A program made the translations under genes and the position numbers. A model generated the notes under the pieces. It had not been told where the DNA came from and made no database searches. It worked only from the letters and a program-made list of their open reading frames with translations. From contig CAJJDP010000175.1 of assembly GCA_905182995.1 (NCBI GenBank), positions 4,813-60,276 of the forward strand: DNA of 55,464 bases, given 5' to 3'. This DNA comes from Paramecium octaurelia (taxonomy: Eukaryota > Ciliophora > Oligohymenophorea > Peniculida > Parameciidae). This document shows positions 1 through 12,253 of the stretch, piece after piece; position 1 is the first letter of the stretch; the number at the start of each line of letters is the position of its first letter.

Positions 1-20
1 TATTTAGATAATTTTAATAG

Positions 21-387
21 GGGGACTCTAAAATCTTCAAAGAAATGTCATATTTTCTATCTAATTTAATAAATTATACAGATTTAAAAAGTATAGACCA
101 ATTTTTAACATAATATGATTGCTTTTAAAAAATATCAATCATGCTAGACATGGAAGATGAAACAATAAGAAGAATAATTCTAGAAGGAATTTTGGAATTT
201 TCAAAAAAAAGTAAAAATTCAATCTTATTAAGTCTAAATTAATGCAAAATTTTAGGTATATAAGTAATTGATGCATGATTCAAAAATTATTGACAAAGTT
301 AAAATAATGTAAAATTATGTTACAGATGAAATTTCTGATTAGGCTAACCAAATTTTGAAGACTTTAGATTTGGAAGAAATTGTTTGA
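21..387 (+). CDS. Importin-alpha-like protein, C-terminal end (partial)
   Basis: Two exons, 21-210 and 233-387, separated by a 22-nt GT..AG intron at 211-232. Bases 1-20 end in AATAG and look like the tail of a preceding intron, so the gene starts outside the window. The spliced product is about 114 residues, ends at TGA 385-387 and uses TAA/TAG as Gln. It reads as alpha-helical armadillo repeats: a unit around ISIMLDMEDETIRRIILEG, then a last unit IIDKVKIMQNYVTDEISDQA ending LKTLDLEEIV. This resembles the final ARM repeats of importin-alpha, where a helix beginning with a D-K-(I/V)-x-x-(L/M)-Q-like motif is followed by a short acidic tail. Importin-alpha is the nuclear import receptor that binds classical nuclear localisation signals and pairs with importin-beta. 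The family call rests on my recollection of the C-terminal pattern; another ARM-repeat protein is possible. Confidence 0.55.
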
Positions 388-985
388 AATGAATTTTATT
401 TTATCAATTTAAAAAATATGATTATCATACAAAAATTTCATTTATTTTACGCATGAAAACCTAATATCTGGCTTACAAAGTATTTAATCTAAAGAGTTAA
501 TAGTTACCAGAAAAATAATATTACTATATTTTTTTTAGGAATCATTAAGTTTAGTAAAGTTAATCAATTGAAATATAAAAAAATTGAATCCCATCTTTAA
601 ATTGATATCCTATACTTTAAGAAATTTCTAAAATTACAATCATTATTCAAATGCTCGCCATTGTGTATATAATAAATTATATAATTATTAGTTCAATAGG
701 TTAAAAATCAACATAAAATTCGTTTTTACTTCTATTTTCTTTCCATAATTACTTTTTGAATGATTTATAAATCTGGATTATTAAAAGAAAACAGAGTTTC
801 TTTGCGAAAACTGTTAAATTATGTATTCTTAATCTCTAAAGAATAATGAATATATTTGTTTTAAATTAATTTTCTGTTTAGAGTGCTTCAAAATATTTAA
901 TTTGATATAATTACTTTTTTCTCATTTTTTATTAAAAAATATTTTTGTTAATTTTGTATACTTCTGTCTAATATTTAAGGTACTC
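388..985. other. Intergenic AT-rich spacer, no gene seen
   Basis: Very AT-rich with many poly-A and poly-T runs. No frame with protein-like composition was found on either strand. It separates the importin-like gene from the next gene on the same strand. Confidence 0.5.
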
Positions 986-2319
986 AAAACTCTGAAACTC
1001 TTATTATTAATTTTACCATAAATCAGTGGCATAATATTTGATCAAGGGTTATGTTAAGAAACATGTTAGAGTCAACAAAATCCCAATTTTGTTTGCAAGA
1101 ACCAAATTCAATATACATTTACTATAGCGTTTAATTCTCCTTTTCATAATGTTTCTTAAGTTTTTCTTGTCTTAGATCATATTGGTGTTTTTGTGAAAAC
1201 TGATTTTAGAATGTGGATCGATAATGTCACTAAATAAAGTGAAATATACATATATTCATTAAGATTTCAACTTATTTGTAGTTTGCTTAACTGGTCACGC
1301 ACATTGTGTTAGAATTAAGTGGTATGCTATCGATGATTAGAGGTTTTAAATAGTCAATGCTTTTAATACTATAAATCTTACTTAAAAGAAATTTTAACAC
1401 AAAAATAAAAATGTGAATACAGAAATTGCTCTGATTTCCTTGATAAGTCATAATTTTGATGAAATCAACTTTAAACTTTAAGTACTTTTTTATCTAAAAT
1501 TGAGTTTGATGAAATTACAAGTGATGATGTAACAGTCTCTTTGATAAAGGTGCCTGCAGATTTTTCAAAACAGGTTTAAGTGGGATTTCAAATTATTTTA
1601 GGACCAAAAGAAGCATTCTAAAAATTCAGTTCTATTATTGATTCTACAGAAGATTACTTAAAACATATTGAAGAGGTATAAAATGCATGGTTTTTATCCC
1701 TATTTACTGGAATGGGATATCCTTATACTGATGCTGTGAGATTAGATTAATAATGTTCGTGACAAGAAAATTCCACATTTTAGTATACTTTAAAAACTTG
1801 TAAATATTTTTCCTAATGTTAGGGTAAACTGCTTTTACTCCTTGCTCTCACTCTCATGGATATCTTTCTCATAACATAAGCACAATGTTTTATTCTTTAA
1901 ATTTGATATATTTCTAAGTCATTCAAAAATCATAACTTTCTTCTGCTACTTAAATATCAATTTATTTCTTAGACAATAATTAAGTATTAAATATAGTTGG
2001 GGAATACAATGTTACCTTAGCTCAGGGTCTCGAAAAGGTAACAATCGATATTACAGTTGTTTGCCCTTAAGGAAAGATAATTGAAAGTAATTTCAAGAAA
2101 TGCTATGACTGTTCTCTTTAATAGCTTTACAAATCAAACTATCAATGCAGTAACACACTCAAAGAATTAGTTTTCAAAACTTATTATGTAAAATAAACTC
2201 CAGCATATTCTGAACTTTTAATCAAGATACAAGAAAATTTTTATGAGATGAAATAGATACTTTACAATTAAAAAATTGAAGAAGCTCTAATTTTTTCAAT
2301 AAATTTATAAGCTATCTGA
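986..2319 (+). CDS. Unidentified multi-exon gene, probably secreted or membrane-anchored
   Basis: A protein-like reading can be followed from about 986 to TGA 2317-2319 if three short introns are removed: 1185-1209 (25 nt), 1482-1504 (23 nt) and 1755-1783 (29 nt). All are GT..AG, and the frame continues across each. The start is hydrophobic and signal-peptide-like (TLKLLLLILPQISG), followed by a cysteine-containing stretch, but I found no in-frame ATG, so the 5' end is unresolved. Later segments include HCVRIKWYAIDDQRFQIVNA, VPADFSKQVQVGFQIILGPK and YNVTLAQGLEKVTIDITVVC with N-glycosylation-like sites, consistent with an extracellular or lumenal protein. The family was not recognised. Positions 1887-2319 occur again after the contig join at 3168. 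Other frames in the same stretch are also open because TGA is rare, so exact exon choice is tentative. Confidence 0.45.
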
Positions 2320-4449
2320 CATTATAGATATAAAATAACATCTAATAATAATATATCTAATTATTCGGGCTTTATAGATTAAAATTAATAAATTATAGTA
2401 CTTGCGACATATGGATATTTAACAATTAATATTTTATGATCTGTTATATAATTTCTTTAGTTTAGATGCACATCATGTTAGATCTTCTTTAATAGAATTA
2501 AATATTTATAAAAAAATTAAATTCTCTTATGTAATTTTCATTTTTTGAAGAATCATTTTTACAATACCATTTAATTTATTGTATAATGTAGCAAAATGAA
2601 AATCAAAGCCTCTCTATCCAAATCTTAAAAAGGAGTTATTAATAAGCATTTTTTATATTTTCTAAGGTTTTACTTGTGCAAATAGAAAACTATATAAATA
2701 ATCTATAAGTTTTCATTATTTGCATAAATTAATTGTCTTCTTATTGAAAATATAATGAAATGTATGAATGATGGCATTTGTAAATTAGCATTCATTCTAT
2801 GTGATTTAAATTCCTTTTGCTATCTAGTGCATTTGCATTAGATATTGAGGTGATTAGATAGGAAACTGTAGTAGAATCATTGACAATAAAAAATGAAATC
2901 ATAAAAAATTCAAACTATAGATTTTTACCAAACTTTAAGTAAAGTTATGTAGAGGTAGAGTATTCTCCTCAATCCTAATTATGTTAATATCTGTTTCACT
3001 AATGCTTTAATTTCAAGTTTAGAGTTAAATTGATATTGATAAAGTTTATAATAATATTCAATAATATGTATTTAATTTAGAATTTTTTGACAAATTAAAA
3101 AGTCTTGGGTTTATGTTTTAATGATTGAATTATATTCTTTTGCACAAGTACTATTAATGATAAATATNGTTTTATTCTTTAAATTTGATATATTTCTAAG
3201 TCATTCAAAAATCATAACTTTCTTCTGCTACTTAAATATCAATTTATTTCTTAGACAATAATTAAGTATTAAATATAGTTGGGGAATACAATGTTACCTT
3301 AGCTCAGGGTCTCGAAAAGGTAACAATCGATATTACAGTTGTTTGCCCTTAAGGAAAGATAATTGAAAGTAATTTCAAGAAATGCTATGACTGTTCTCTT
3401 TAATAGCTTTACAAATCAAACTATCAATGCAGTAACACACTCAAAGAATTAGTTTTCAAAACTTATTATGTAAAATAAACTCCAGCATATTCTGAACTTT
3501 TAATCAAGATACAAGAAAATTTTTATGAGATGAAATAGATACTTTACAATTAAAAAATTGAAGAAGCTCTAATTTTTTCAATAAATTTATAAGCTATCTG
3601 ACATTATAGATATAAAATAACATCTAATAATAATATATCTAATTATTCGGGCTTTATAGATTAAAATTAATAAATTATAGTACTTGCGACATATGGATAT
3701 TTAACAATTAATATTTTATGATCTGTTATATAATTTCTTTAGTTTAGATGCACATCATGTTAGATCTTCTTTAATAGAATTAAATATTTATAAAAAAATT
3801 AAATTCTCTTATGTAATTTTCATTTTTTGAAGAATCATTTTTACAATACCATTTAATTTATTGTATAATGTAGCAAAATGAAAATCAAAGCCTCTCTATC
3901 CAAATCTTAAAAAGGAGTTATTAATAAGCATTTTTTATATTTTCTAAGGTTTTACTTGTGCAAATAGAAAACTATATAAATAATCTATAAGTTTTCATTA
4001 TTTGCATAAATTAATTGTCTTCTTATTGAAAATATAATGAAATGTATGAATGATGGCATTTGTAAATTAGCATTCATTCTATGTGATTTAAATTCCTTTT
4101 GCTATCTAGTGCATTTGCATTAGATATTGAGGTGATTAGATAGGAAACTGTAGTAGAATCATTGACAATAAAAAATGAAATCATAAAAAATTCAAACTAT
4201 AGATTTTTACCAAACTTTAAGTAAAGTTATGTAGAGGTAGAGTATTCTCCTCAATCCTAATTATGTTAATATCTGTTTCACTAATGCTTTAATTTCAAGT
4301 TTAGAGTTAAATTGATATTGATAAAGTTTATAATAATATTCAATAATATGTATTTAATTTAGAATTTTTTGACAAATTAAAAAGTCTTGGGTTTATGTTT
4401 TAATGATTGAATTATATTCTTTTGCACAAGTACTATTAATGATAAATAT
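1887..4449. repeat. Contig overlap: 1887-3167 repeated at 3169-4449
   Basis: A single n at 3168 joins two stretches that each carry the same 1281 bases, with equal lengths on both sides. The second copy runs straight on into new sequence at 4450. This is best read as two overlapping contigs placed end to end, not as a biological duplication. Confidence 0.9.
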
Positions 4450-4663
4450 CCATTCAAGATCATAATTCTATTCATATTTTGGCTATTAATATCATCATTC
4501 AATTTTAAGATAAAAGTTGAATTTGGATTTAACATATATTATGAAATATTTCCATTAATCTACTAATCAGAATAAGTTTCCTCTTATATGTGTAAATTAA
4601 AGAAAATAGTTTTCAAAAATATCTTCATTTCGAAAAGTTAAATTCGCAATTGATATGATATGA
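2740..4663 (+). CDS. Coding-like block of unidentified gene, exon structure unresolved
   Basis: Several protein-like segments lie on the plus strand after the TGA at 2319. One, starting near 2830, reads ALDIEVIRQETVVESLTIKN and continues through KNSNYRFLPNFKQSYVEVE. Another, about 4402-4663, contains MIELYSFAQVLLMINIHSRS and ends at TGA 4661-4663. The segments are in different frames, so short introns or frameshifts must lie between them. The block may be the 3' part of the gene at 986-2319 or a separate gene. Part of it is duplicated across the join at 3168, and only the second copy continues past 4449. No family was recognised. Confidence 0.3.
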
Positions 4664-4864
4664 AATAATGATTAACCTTAATTTTTGGTAGAAACTCTCA
4701 TTAAAATAATAATAAATATCATAATATATGATTGAAAAATACATAATATTAAAATCAACCCTTTAGAATTGTATCGCGTGTTCGCAGTTTGAAGAAAGAG
4801 GACCATTCCAAGTTTGACAAATAATGCTACATTCAGTGCATGTTGATGAAAATTCATCAATCAT
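4625..4864 (-). CDS. Short cysteine-rich fragment, possible relic of a furin-like repeat protein
   Basis: A 79-codon frame from ATG 4864 to TGA 4625-4627 reads MIDEFSSTCTECSIICQTWN, then GPLSSNCEH. The spacing C-x2-C-x3-C-x-T-W-x-G-P-x3-N-C recalls the furin-like or growth-factor-receptor-like cysteine repeats common in ciliate surface proteins. The rest of the frame is low-complexity and hydrophobic. It overlaps the tail of the plus-strand block and lies downstream of, and on the same strand as, the cysteine-rich membrane protein at 5405-9472. It may be a degenerate fragment rather than a working gene. Confidence 0.22.
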
Positions 4865-5404
4865 CAAAATTGCTTAAAGAGAAACGCATTCAAATTCTCT
4901 GCCTAATTGATTGCTAGTTTGTTGATTTTTCAGGAAATTGTTCTCAATGATATTTGTATATAATATATGAGTAATGGATACCAATTGATTAAATTTTATT
5001 AATTATTTCTAATTCTTAAAGTATCAAAATAAAAAGACTTGAGGCTATAATAATTTCCATGATGCAAAATTATGCTGAAACTACACTATTTAATCCTGGA
5101 ATTAAAAAATATGAGATATAATTATTTGGCCGTTTAAACATGTCTAGCATTTGGATGGCCCTTTAGGTGACCTATCGTTTTTTATCTAAAATTATTTGAT
5201 AGAAATCCTTCCTACAAAATATAAGAATTTAAATATAAAAAAAAGCAACAACTCACTTATTTTCTAAGAATCAACTTAAAGTAACATTTAGAATATTATA
5301 GTTATGAAATTTATAGGATAAAATACAAAAAGGTTGAGAACACCTTCTCGCAATATTTTAGAAGACTTATGGAAAAATTTTAGATTTAAATATTACATAT
5401 ATTC

Positions 5405-8400
5405 TCATTTTTGCTAATTTAACTTAACTACATAAAATAGTTTTATTTTCTTTTTTTTCTATAATTCTTGTTTTCTCTAATAGTTTTTCCAAGCCTTATC
5501 AAAACATTCAATTAAATCAATGATTAAGTTTGAAATTAAGATGAAGGAAAAAAGGGCAATATGAATCCATCCATAAAGTAACATTTTATCTTAGTCAAAT
5601 TCAAAACTATAAATTAAAAATGAACCTGTAATTAGAATAAATAAAACCTCTCTAGATATTAATTTGGCATATTCATAAATAGACTATAGAGGTTTAAATT
5701 TGATTAAGTAAATAAGATAAAAAGATGAGAACATTGAAAGTAATATTGATTGTATTTATGGATAGTCTAGAGCAAAAATAATAGTAATTATGTAAAACAT
5801 TATTCTGAAGATCTAAAAGGATTTGTAATTAGCAGCCCAAAATTCAGATTTGGAATCTTGATAAAAATATAACCATTTGTTTTTATCTTTTTTATCAGTA
5901 GATGTTATAGAAAGCAGTTTTAAACTAATGAATATTATAAACACTAATCCAATAATTGCATTTATGCTATTAAATGCCATAAGAGGGGAATCAAAGCTAT
6001 AATTGGGAAATTGTAAAAATATACTAAATAACAATTAATGAAGGATTGCTAAATAAACTTTAAATACTCCAAAAGAAAAGTATTCATTTTTGAATTTCAA
6101 ACAAGATTTCTAGATTTTTTCTGAAAAAAATCTATCAACAAACAAGTATCTTTTATTATTTTAGAATTTTTGGTATAAAACTTTATGTATGTTTTCAATT
6201 CTGTGAGATGCTAATAGCCTGCAAATGAAATAAGTTATTAATGAAATTATTATAGAGAAGTAACAACTCTTGGCATTCAGCAAATAAAACTAGTTTAATG
6301 GATTAAGTTAATTCTAATTTGATTTTTTACTTTAAAATGGTATGGTTCCTCCATTTAAATAACTGAGTATTTCATCTATTCTAAAATAATCCAATATTGG
6401 TTTTAATGATACTTTAGTAAAAGTGTTCAGAAATTATATTAAATGAGGTGGAAATGGATATTACATATATTTAATATAGGATAAAGATTATAATAGATCT
6501 AATAAAGCGAAAAACATTATGGCATTGCCGCTGAGTAAAGATAAACTTGAAATGCTAATCATGGAATAAATCATTCCATCATTCAAAAGAACAATTTATG
6601 TCACTTTTTTTTGTGTACTTTCTGATAACACAAAAGGGTTGCCTAGACTGACTTTCAACTCATTTCTCTTTAAATCTAAATTATTTTCATTTATAATTGT
6701 TAATTAAGCAAGATTAATCTAAAGAACAGGATCATTAATAGGCTCTCTGAAGTTAATAAAAAATTAATAAATTGGATTATCAAATGTTGTAGAAAGCTTG
6801 ACAATCGGCTTGATATCAATTATTTCTTTGGTTTTTGGAATAAGAAAAACAACTGCAATGTCTTCAAAGCTTAAATCAACTAATAATTTGACTTTTTGTG
6901 TGAACTTTAATTCAATAACTTAAGTGTCGTTGGTTTAGCTAGAAAGACGCTATAACATAAAGTCAGGCGGTTATATGTAAGAACACATGCTTGTACTGTT
7001 TTCATGGTTTTGACATTAATAGGAATCTTCTTCAAAACAGAAAAATGAACAGCCATCTCCTCCAATTTAGTTTCCATCATCACATTATTCATATTTTAAA
7101 CTAAGAATTCCATTTCCACATTAATTAACACATTCATAATCTATAAAAATGAAATTTTAGCTGCATATAATATTCTGGTTATTCTCAATTTCATCTTAAT
7201 TCTGTTCGTTCTCTAATTCAATCTCTTAACATTGAGCAGTTTTATTATTTAAGATGTATTAGCTATCGCATTTTTTACAATCTAATCCTTTTTCACAATC
7301 AAGACAGCCTTATTAGCATTTAAATTAACATTAATAACACCCATCATTTGATTCTAAAATACCATCGTCACAATCCTCAAATCCAGGAATAACAATACCA
7401 TCACCACATACAGGTAAGCATGATTATCCTTCTAATTGAAAGTAATCTTAACAAAGAGCACAAATTTAGTTATTTAAGCATACTAAACAATTAGGACCAC
7501 ATTCGAGTTGGCATTCAAAACACCCATCATTTTAAATCTAGTTTGCATCATCACATTATTCAATTGAATTAAAAGCTATCAATCCATCTCCACATATTTG
7601 ATAACATTGATAATTTATAATCTACCAACCTTCAGTGCAAGAGTAGCATTATTATTATATACATTCTTTGCATTCTAATTAGCAACTTAATTAGCATTTA
7701 AAGCAACCATCAAATTAAATACTATTGGCATCATCACATTCTTCATAATCAACTATCCGACCATCATTGCATACTGGGATACACTTTTACTTGCTTATTG
7801 TTAATTAAAACCCCTCTTTGCATTAAAGGCAAATATCCCAAGATTAATTTTTACAAAATGATATGTCTAGGGCTAAACATTAGTTGTAATGAAATCCAAA
7901 AATTCCATAATTTTAAGGATTGCAATCCAAAAATTAATCTAAAAATAAATTTGCACTATTTTAATTAAATAAAATGTGCTAGTAATACCCATTAACTTAA
8001 AAATTATAAATTGGGTTAAAACATCCTGTGTATTATTATACAGAATATATCTCCACTTAATCGCATAAATACAAACAAAACCCATTAATTAATTGAAAGT
8101 GCTGTTCACATTAGAAACACATTCCTTCTATGCAATTCTTACAAAATATTGGACAAGAATAGAAACATTGATGACAACCATCGAACGGGATTAAATTGCC
8201 ATCATCACATTCTTCATTCTATACAAGTTTAAAATCTCCGCATGTTGGTGAACATTTCTGATCTTATTATGTGTAATGCCATCCTTCCTAACAATATAAG
8301 CATACACCTCTAACACAAAATTCACAACCTTCAACAAATTAAGAAATATCTAATTAACAATCTTCAAAAGGCAATTCTTATGAAGCTGTCATAAATAATT

Positions 8401-9472
8401 AAAAATCTGCTATCCCAAAAATTGGTGCATCTAAAGACGTAGCAAATTGTGTCAAAATAATATCTGCCCGAATTTTTACTCTTGAATTTGTGTGCAATTA
8501 ATCAATTATCACTACATCTAGAATCTAAATATGATTGCAAAAAGGAATATTCCAAGTTATCCTTTGTTATAATTACTATTATGTAGCTACTACTTAGTCA
8601 TCAATTTTTATAGTAAGAGTATAAGTAGCAGCGTTTATTAAGAAGAATCTAATTTTCGAACTAATCCTGGTATGAGCATTTAAATGAATCTCCATTTCCA
8701 TATATGTTCCAGATGGAAAAAGATATCCATAATCTAAATAGCAAAATCATATACCAAAACAAGTGGATTGAGAAACTGGATTTATTGTAATCAATTATAA
8801 ATTAATAGGTACTAATTATTAATAGAAGCATTGAGTTTAACTACATGAATCACATCCAGGAGCACATTCATCAATACGTAATTAGAAATCTGAAATTCCC
8901 CAACGAACTCCTTAACCTTTTAAAATTATCGATATAGATGGGTTATTATGTTAAAGGGTTATAGATAAATCTATAACTTAATGGCTCATAAGCAAATCGT
9001 GACAAATGTTTGCTAAAGAATCAGAGTTAGAAAATGCTCTTTAATATTTGATCTGTTAATCAACAAACACTTCAAAGAAGTTATTGTTCCAACTGTCAAT
9101 ACTAAGTTAATCAATATAATATATCATACCTCCAAAATTTTAAAGAAAAAGTGACTTAATAATGGGGATCAAGATCAAATTTCTTAGCTAGAAGAGAATT
9201 ATCAAGTTGATCACCATTATCAAGAAATAACATATTTTTAATGCCGCAATTAATAACTGAATATTGGCAAGGTAAATTGATACCCAATTACCAATCTATC
9301 TATTATTAATAATTTTACCATTATCAGCCAAAGTAAATGATCCTGACAATTTCGAATAAACTATTTTACTATTTGATGTATTGAGAATCATTGTAACTAA
9401 AATAACTGCTTATAGCAAACTTGGATTGTTTCTCAACAAAGAACTTTATAAGGTTTTTAATAATTAACACAT
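5405..9472 (-). CDS. Cysteine-rich multi-pass membrane protein with DUF4215-like motifs
   Basis: Four exons (9472-9319, 9295-9130, 9101-8755, 8733-5405) with introns of 23, 28 and 21 nt; the 21-nt intron contains a TGA that splicing removes. The coding length is 3996 nt, about 1331 residues, ending at TGA 5405-5407. The chosen start gives a hydrophobic signal-like stretch (LLQAVILVTMI); an in-frame ATG at 9391 is the alternative. The N-terminal 350 residues look like a beta-sandwich ectodomain (VTFSLKFW then IDSWNNNFFEVFVD). Cysteine-rich repeats follow with DUF4215-type signatures E-C-D-D-G-N-x(3-5)-D-G-C near residues 398, 555, 615, 675 and 772. About eight hydrophobic spans fill residues 940-1290, before a lysine-rich tail. 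Likely a surface protein; partner and function are unknown. It is paralogous to 34245-39985, sharing all three intron positions. Its 5' end (9054-9472) is repeated at 10559-10977 by a contig overlap. Confidence 0.85.
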
Positions 9473-12229
9473 CGATTAATTCAAAATTATATTTGATAGA
9501 ATTCAAAAAATATAATAGCTGAAATAGGGGTATATATTGATATTAAAAGGCTAAAATCTTAGCAGCATTAATAAATACCTAATCCTATGTTAGAGCAAAA
9601 TAACATCTTCTCAAAAAAATGAGATAAGTATCAAGGTTTTTAAGATAATAAGATAAAACAATAACCTTATATTGCCCCAAATCGATAATCAGCTTCATTA
9701 TTAGATATCAAATGAGTTATTTTTTTATTTATGAAAATTAACATGTATTTGAATTTTATAATTTTTTATTATTATCTAAACGGATCATGCTGAAAACAAA
9801 ATATATTTGTTTGCTGATTCATAGTATTTACGACGCATAAATCGTCGAACATTGTTTCATTAGAATGATATTGAAGTGAAAACCATTCTAACCCCACTGT
9901 AATAAGAAATTAATTTGATTTCAATATAATATTTGATTGCTTATAAGCTTTAGATATAAAAATTGGCTCTTTAAAATTTCTTTATATAAAAGTTGGGCTT
10001 GGATAGACGATTTAATGTTAAGTTTTTCATTCTTAAAAAACTTTAACTCATTCAAAAGCCATTTAATATTACATAATTAAATAAAATCTTACTTATTGAA
10101 ATGAATAACTTTAACCTTAAATTGAAAATATATAACTCTCCTCTCATGATATTGTAGAGTTGATATCAAACAAATCGTCATGTGCATATAGATATGAAAT
10201 TAAATCTATCTTCTAAATTTAAGATTCTATCTCATTATTACGATTTTTTATTAATTTGCCACATATATAAATGTAATATTTACCTATATTTTTTTATTGA
10301 CCTGAAAAAATTTAGAATAATTGATGATGATTAATTTACATGAAATAAAAGTTATTCTTAGTGTGCATTTCTACTATGATAACTTTAATTCAAGAAGTAT
10401 AACTGGTGCAAATAAGTTTGAAATTTTAAATTAGATATTTAGAAATTTTGATCAGAAATATTAATTTTAATTGAGCTTCACCCAATTTTCGAAATAGGCT
10501 ATCCTTTGTAATTTCAAGTAATATTTTCTAAAGGTCAGTCGTTTGTTATTGTAGATGNTGTTAATCAACAAACACTTCAAAGAAGTTATTGTTCCAACTG
10601 TCAATACTAAGTTAATCAATATAATATATCATACCTCCAAAATTTTAAAGAAAAAGTGACTTAATAATGGGGATCAAGATCAAATTTCTTAGCTAGAAGA
10701 GAATTATCAAGTTGATCACCATTATCAAGAAATAACATATTTTTAATGCCGCAATTAATAACTGAATATTGGCAAGGTAAATTGATACCCAATTACCAAT
10801 CTATCTATTATTAATAATTTTACCATTATCAGCCAAAGTAAATGATCCTGACAATTTCGAATAAACTATTTTACTATTTGATGTATTGAGAATCATTGTA
10901 ACTAAAATAACTGCTTATAGCAAACTTGGATTGTTTCTCAACAAAGAACTTTATAAGGTTTTTAATAATTAACACATCGATTAATTCAAAATTATATTTG
11001 ATAGAATTCAAAAAATATAATAGCTGAAATAGGGGTATATATTGATATTAAAAGGCTAAAATCTTAGCAGCATTAATAAATACCTAATCCTATGTTAGAG
11101 CAAAATAACATCTTCTCAAAAAAATGAGATAAGTATCAAGGTTTTTAAGATAATAAGATAAAACAATAACCTTATATTGCCCCAAATCGATAATCAGCTT
11201 CATTATTAGATATCAAATGAGTTATTTTTTTATTTATGAAAATTAACATGTATTTGAATTTTATAATTTTTTATTATTATCTAAACGGATCATGCTGAAA
11301 ACAAAATATATTTGTTTGCTGATTCATAGTATTTACGACGCATAAATCGTCGAACATTGTTTCATTAGAATGATATTGAAGTGAAAACCATTCTAACCCC
11401 ACTGTAATAAGAAATTAATTTGATTTCAATATAATATTTGATTGCTTATAAGCTTTAGATATAAAAATTGGCTCTTTAAAATTTCTTTATATAAAAGTTG
11501 GGCTTGGATAGACGATTTAATGTTAAGTTTTTCATTCTTAAAAAACTTTAACTCATTCAAAAGCCATTTAATATTACATAATTAAATAAAATCTTACTTA
11601 TTGAAATGAATAACTTTAACCTTAAATTGAAAATATATAACTCTCCTCTCATGATATTGTAGAGTTGATATCAGATACTAGTTCTGAAGATTTATAATTT
11701 TGATGTAATTTAGGTTCAAGTATTTTAAATTAAAAATTAATAAGCAAAACAAAAATGACTGACAATTTGATGAAGCGATGGTCACGAATATAACTTTTAG
11801 TGTTTGAGATAATCATATTAAAATTAAATATGATTGCTGATATTTAAATCAAACAAATCGTAGATATGAAATTAAATCTATCTTCTAAATTTAAGATTCT
11901 ATCTCATTATTACGATTTTTTATTAATTTGCCACATATATAAATGTAATATTTACCTATATTTTTTTATTGACCTGAAAAAATTTAGAATAATTGATGAT
12001 GATTAATTTACATGAAATAAAAGTTATTCTTAGTGTGCATTTCTACTATGATAACTTTAATTCAAGAAGTATAACTGGTGCAAATAAGTTTGAAATTTTA
12101 AATTAGATATTTAGAAATTTTGATCAGAAATATTAATTTTAATTGAGCTTCACCCAATTTTCGAAATAGGCTATCCTTTGTAATTTCAAGTAATATTTTC
12201 TAAAGGTCAGTCGTTTGTTATTGTAGATG
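9054..12229. repeat. Contig overlap: 9054-10557 repeated at 10559-12229
   Basis: A single n at 10558 joins copies of 1504 and 1671 bases. They match except for two length differences: about 178 extra bases in the second copy (within 11669-11851) and 11 extra bases in the first copy (10178-10188). The first 419 bases of each copy are the 5' exons of the cysteine-rich gene, so 10559-10977 is not a separate gene. The size differences suggest the two contigs come from different haplotypes, or from DNA with and without a removable element. Confidence 0.9.
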
Positions 12230-12253
12230 AATAGTAATTAAAAATAAATTATA
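9473..12253. other. Spacer between divergent genes (present twice through contig overlap)
   Basis: Upstream region shared by the minus-strand cysteine-rich gene (start 9472, copy at 10977) and the plus-strand gene starting at 12254. No protein-like frame was found outside the duplicated 5' exons. It should hold both promoters, but no specific element can be named from sequence alone. It contains the IES-like insertion at 11669-11842. Confidence 0.45.
11669..11842. mobile_element. IES-like TA-bounded insertion present in one copy only
   Basis: This stretch is present in the second contig copy and absent from the corresponding site in the first (around 10168). It starts TATCAG and ends CTGATA, perfect 6-bp inverted repeats that include a TA at each boundary, which is the arrangement of a Paramecium internal eliminated sequence. 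The copy without it is not an exact single-TA product: a few bases next to the site also differ (compare 11843-11851 with 10164-10168), and an 11-bp difference lies nearby. The ends match the known IES end consensus only loosely. An ordinary indel between haplotypes is the main alternative. Confidence 0.45.

Noticed and set aside
5405..9472. Many TAA and TAG codons suggesting a pseudogene
   Set aside because: They fall at positions fitting Gln and the frame is free of TGA throughout, as expected with the Paramecium-type nuclear code.
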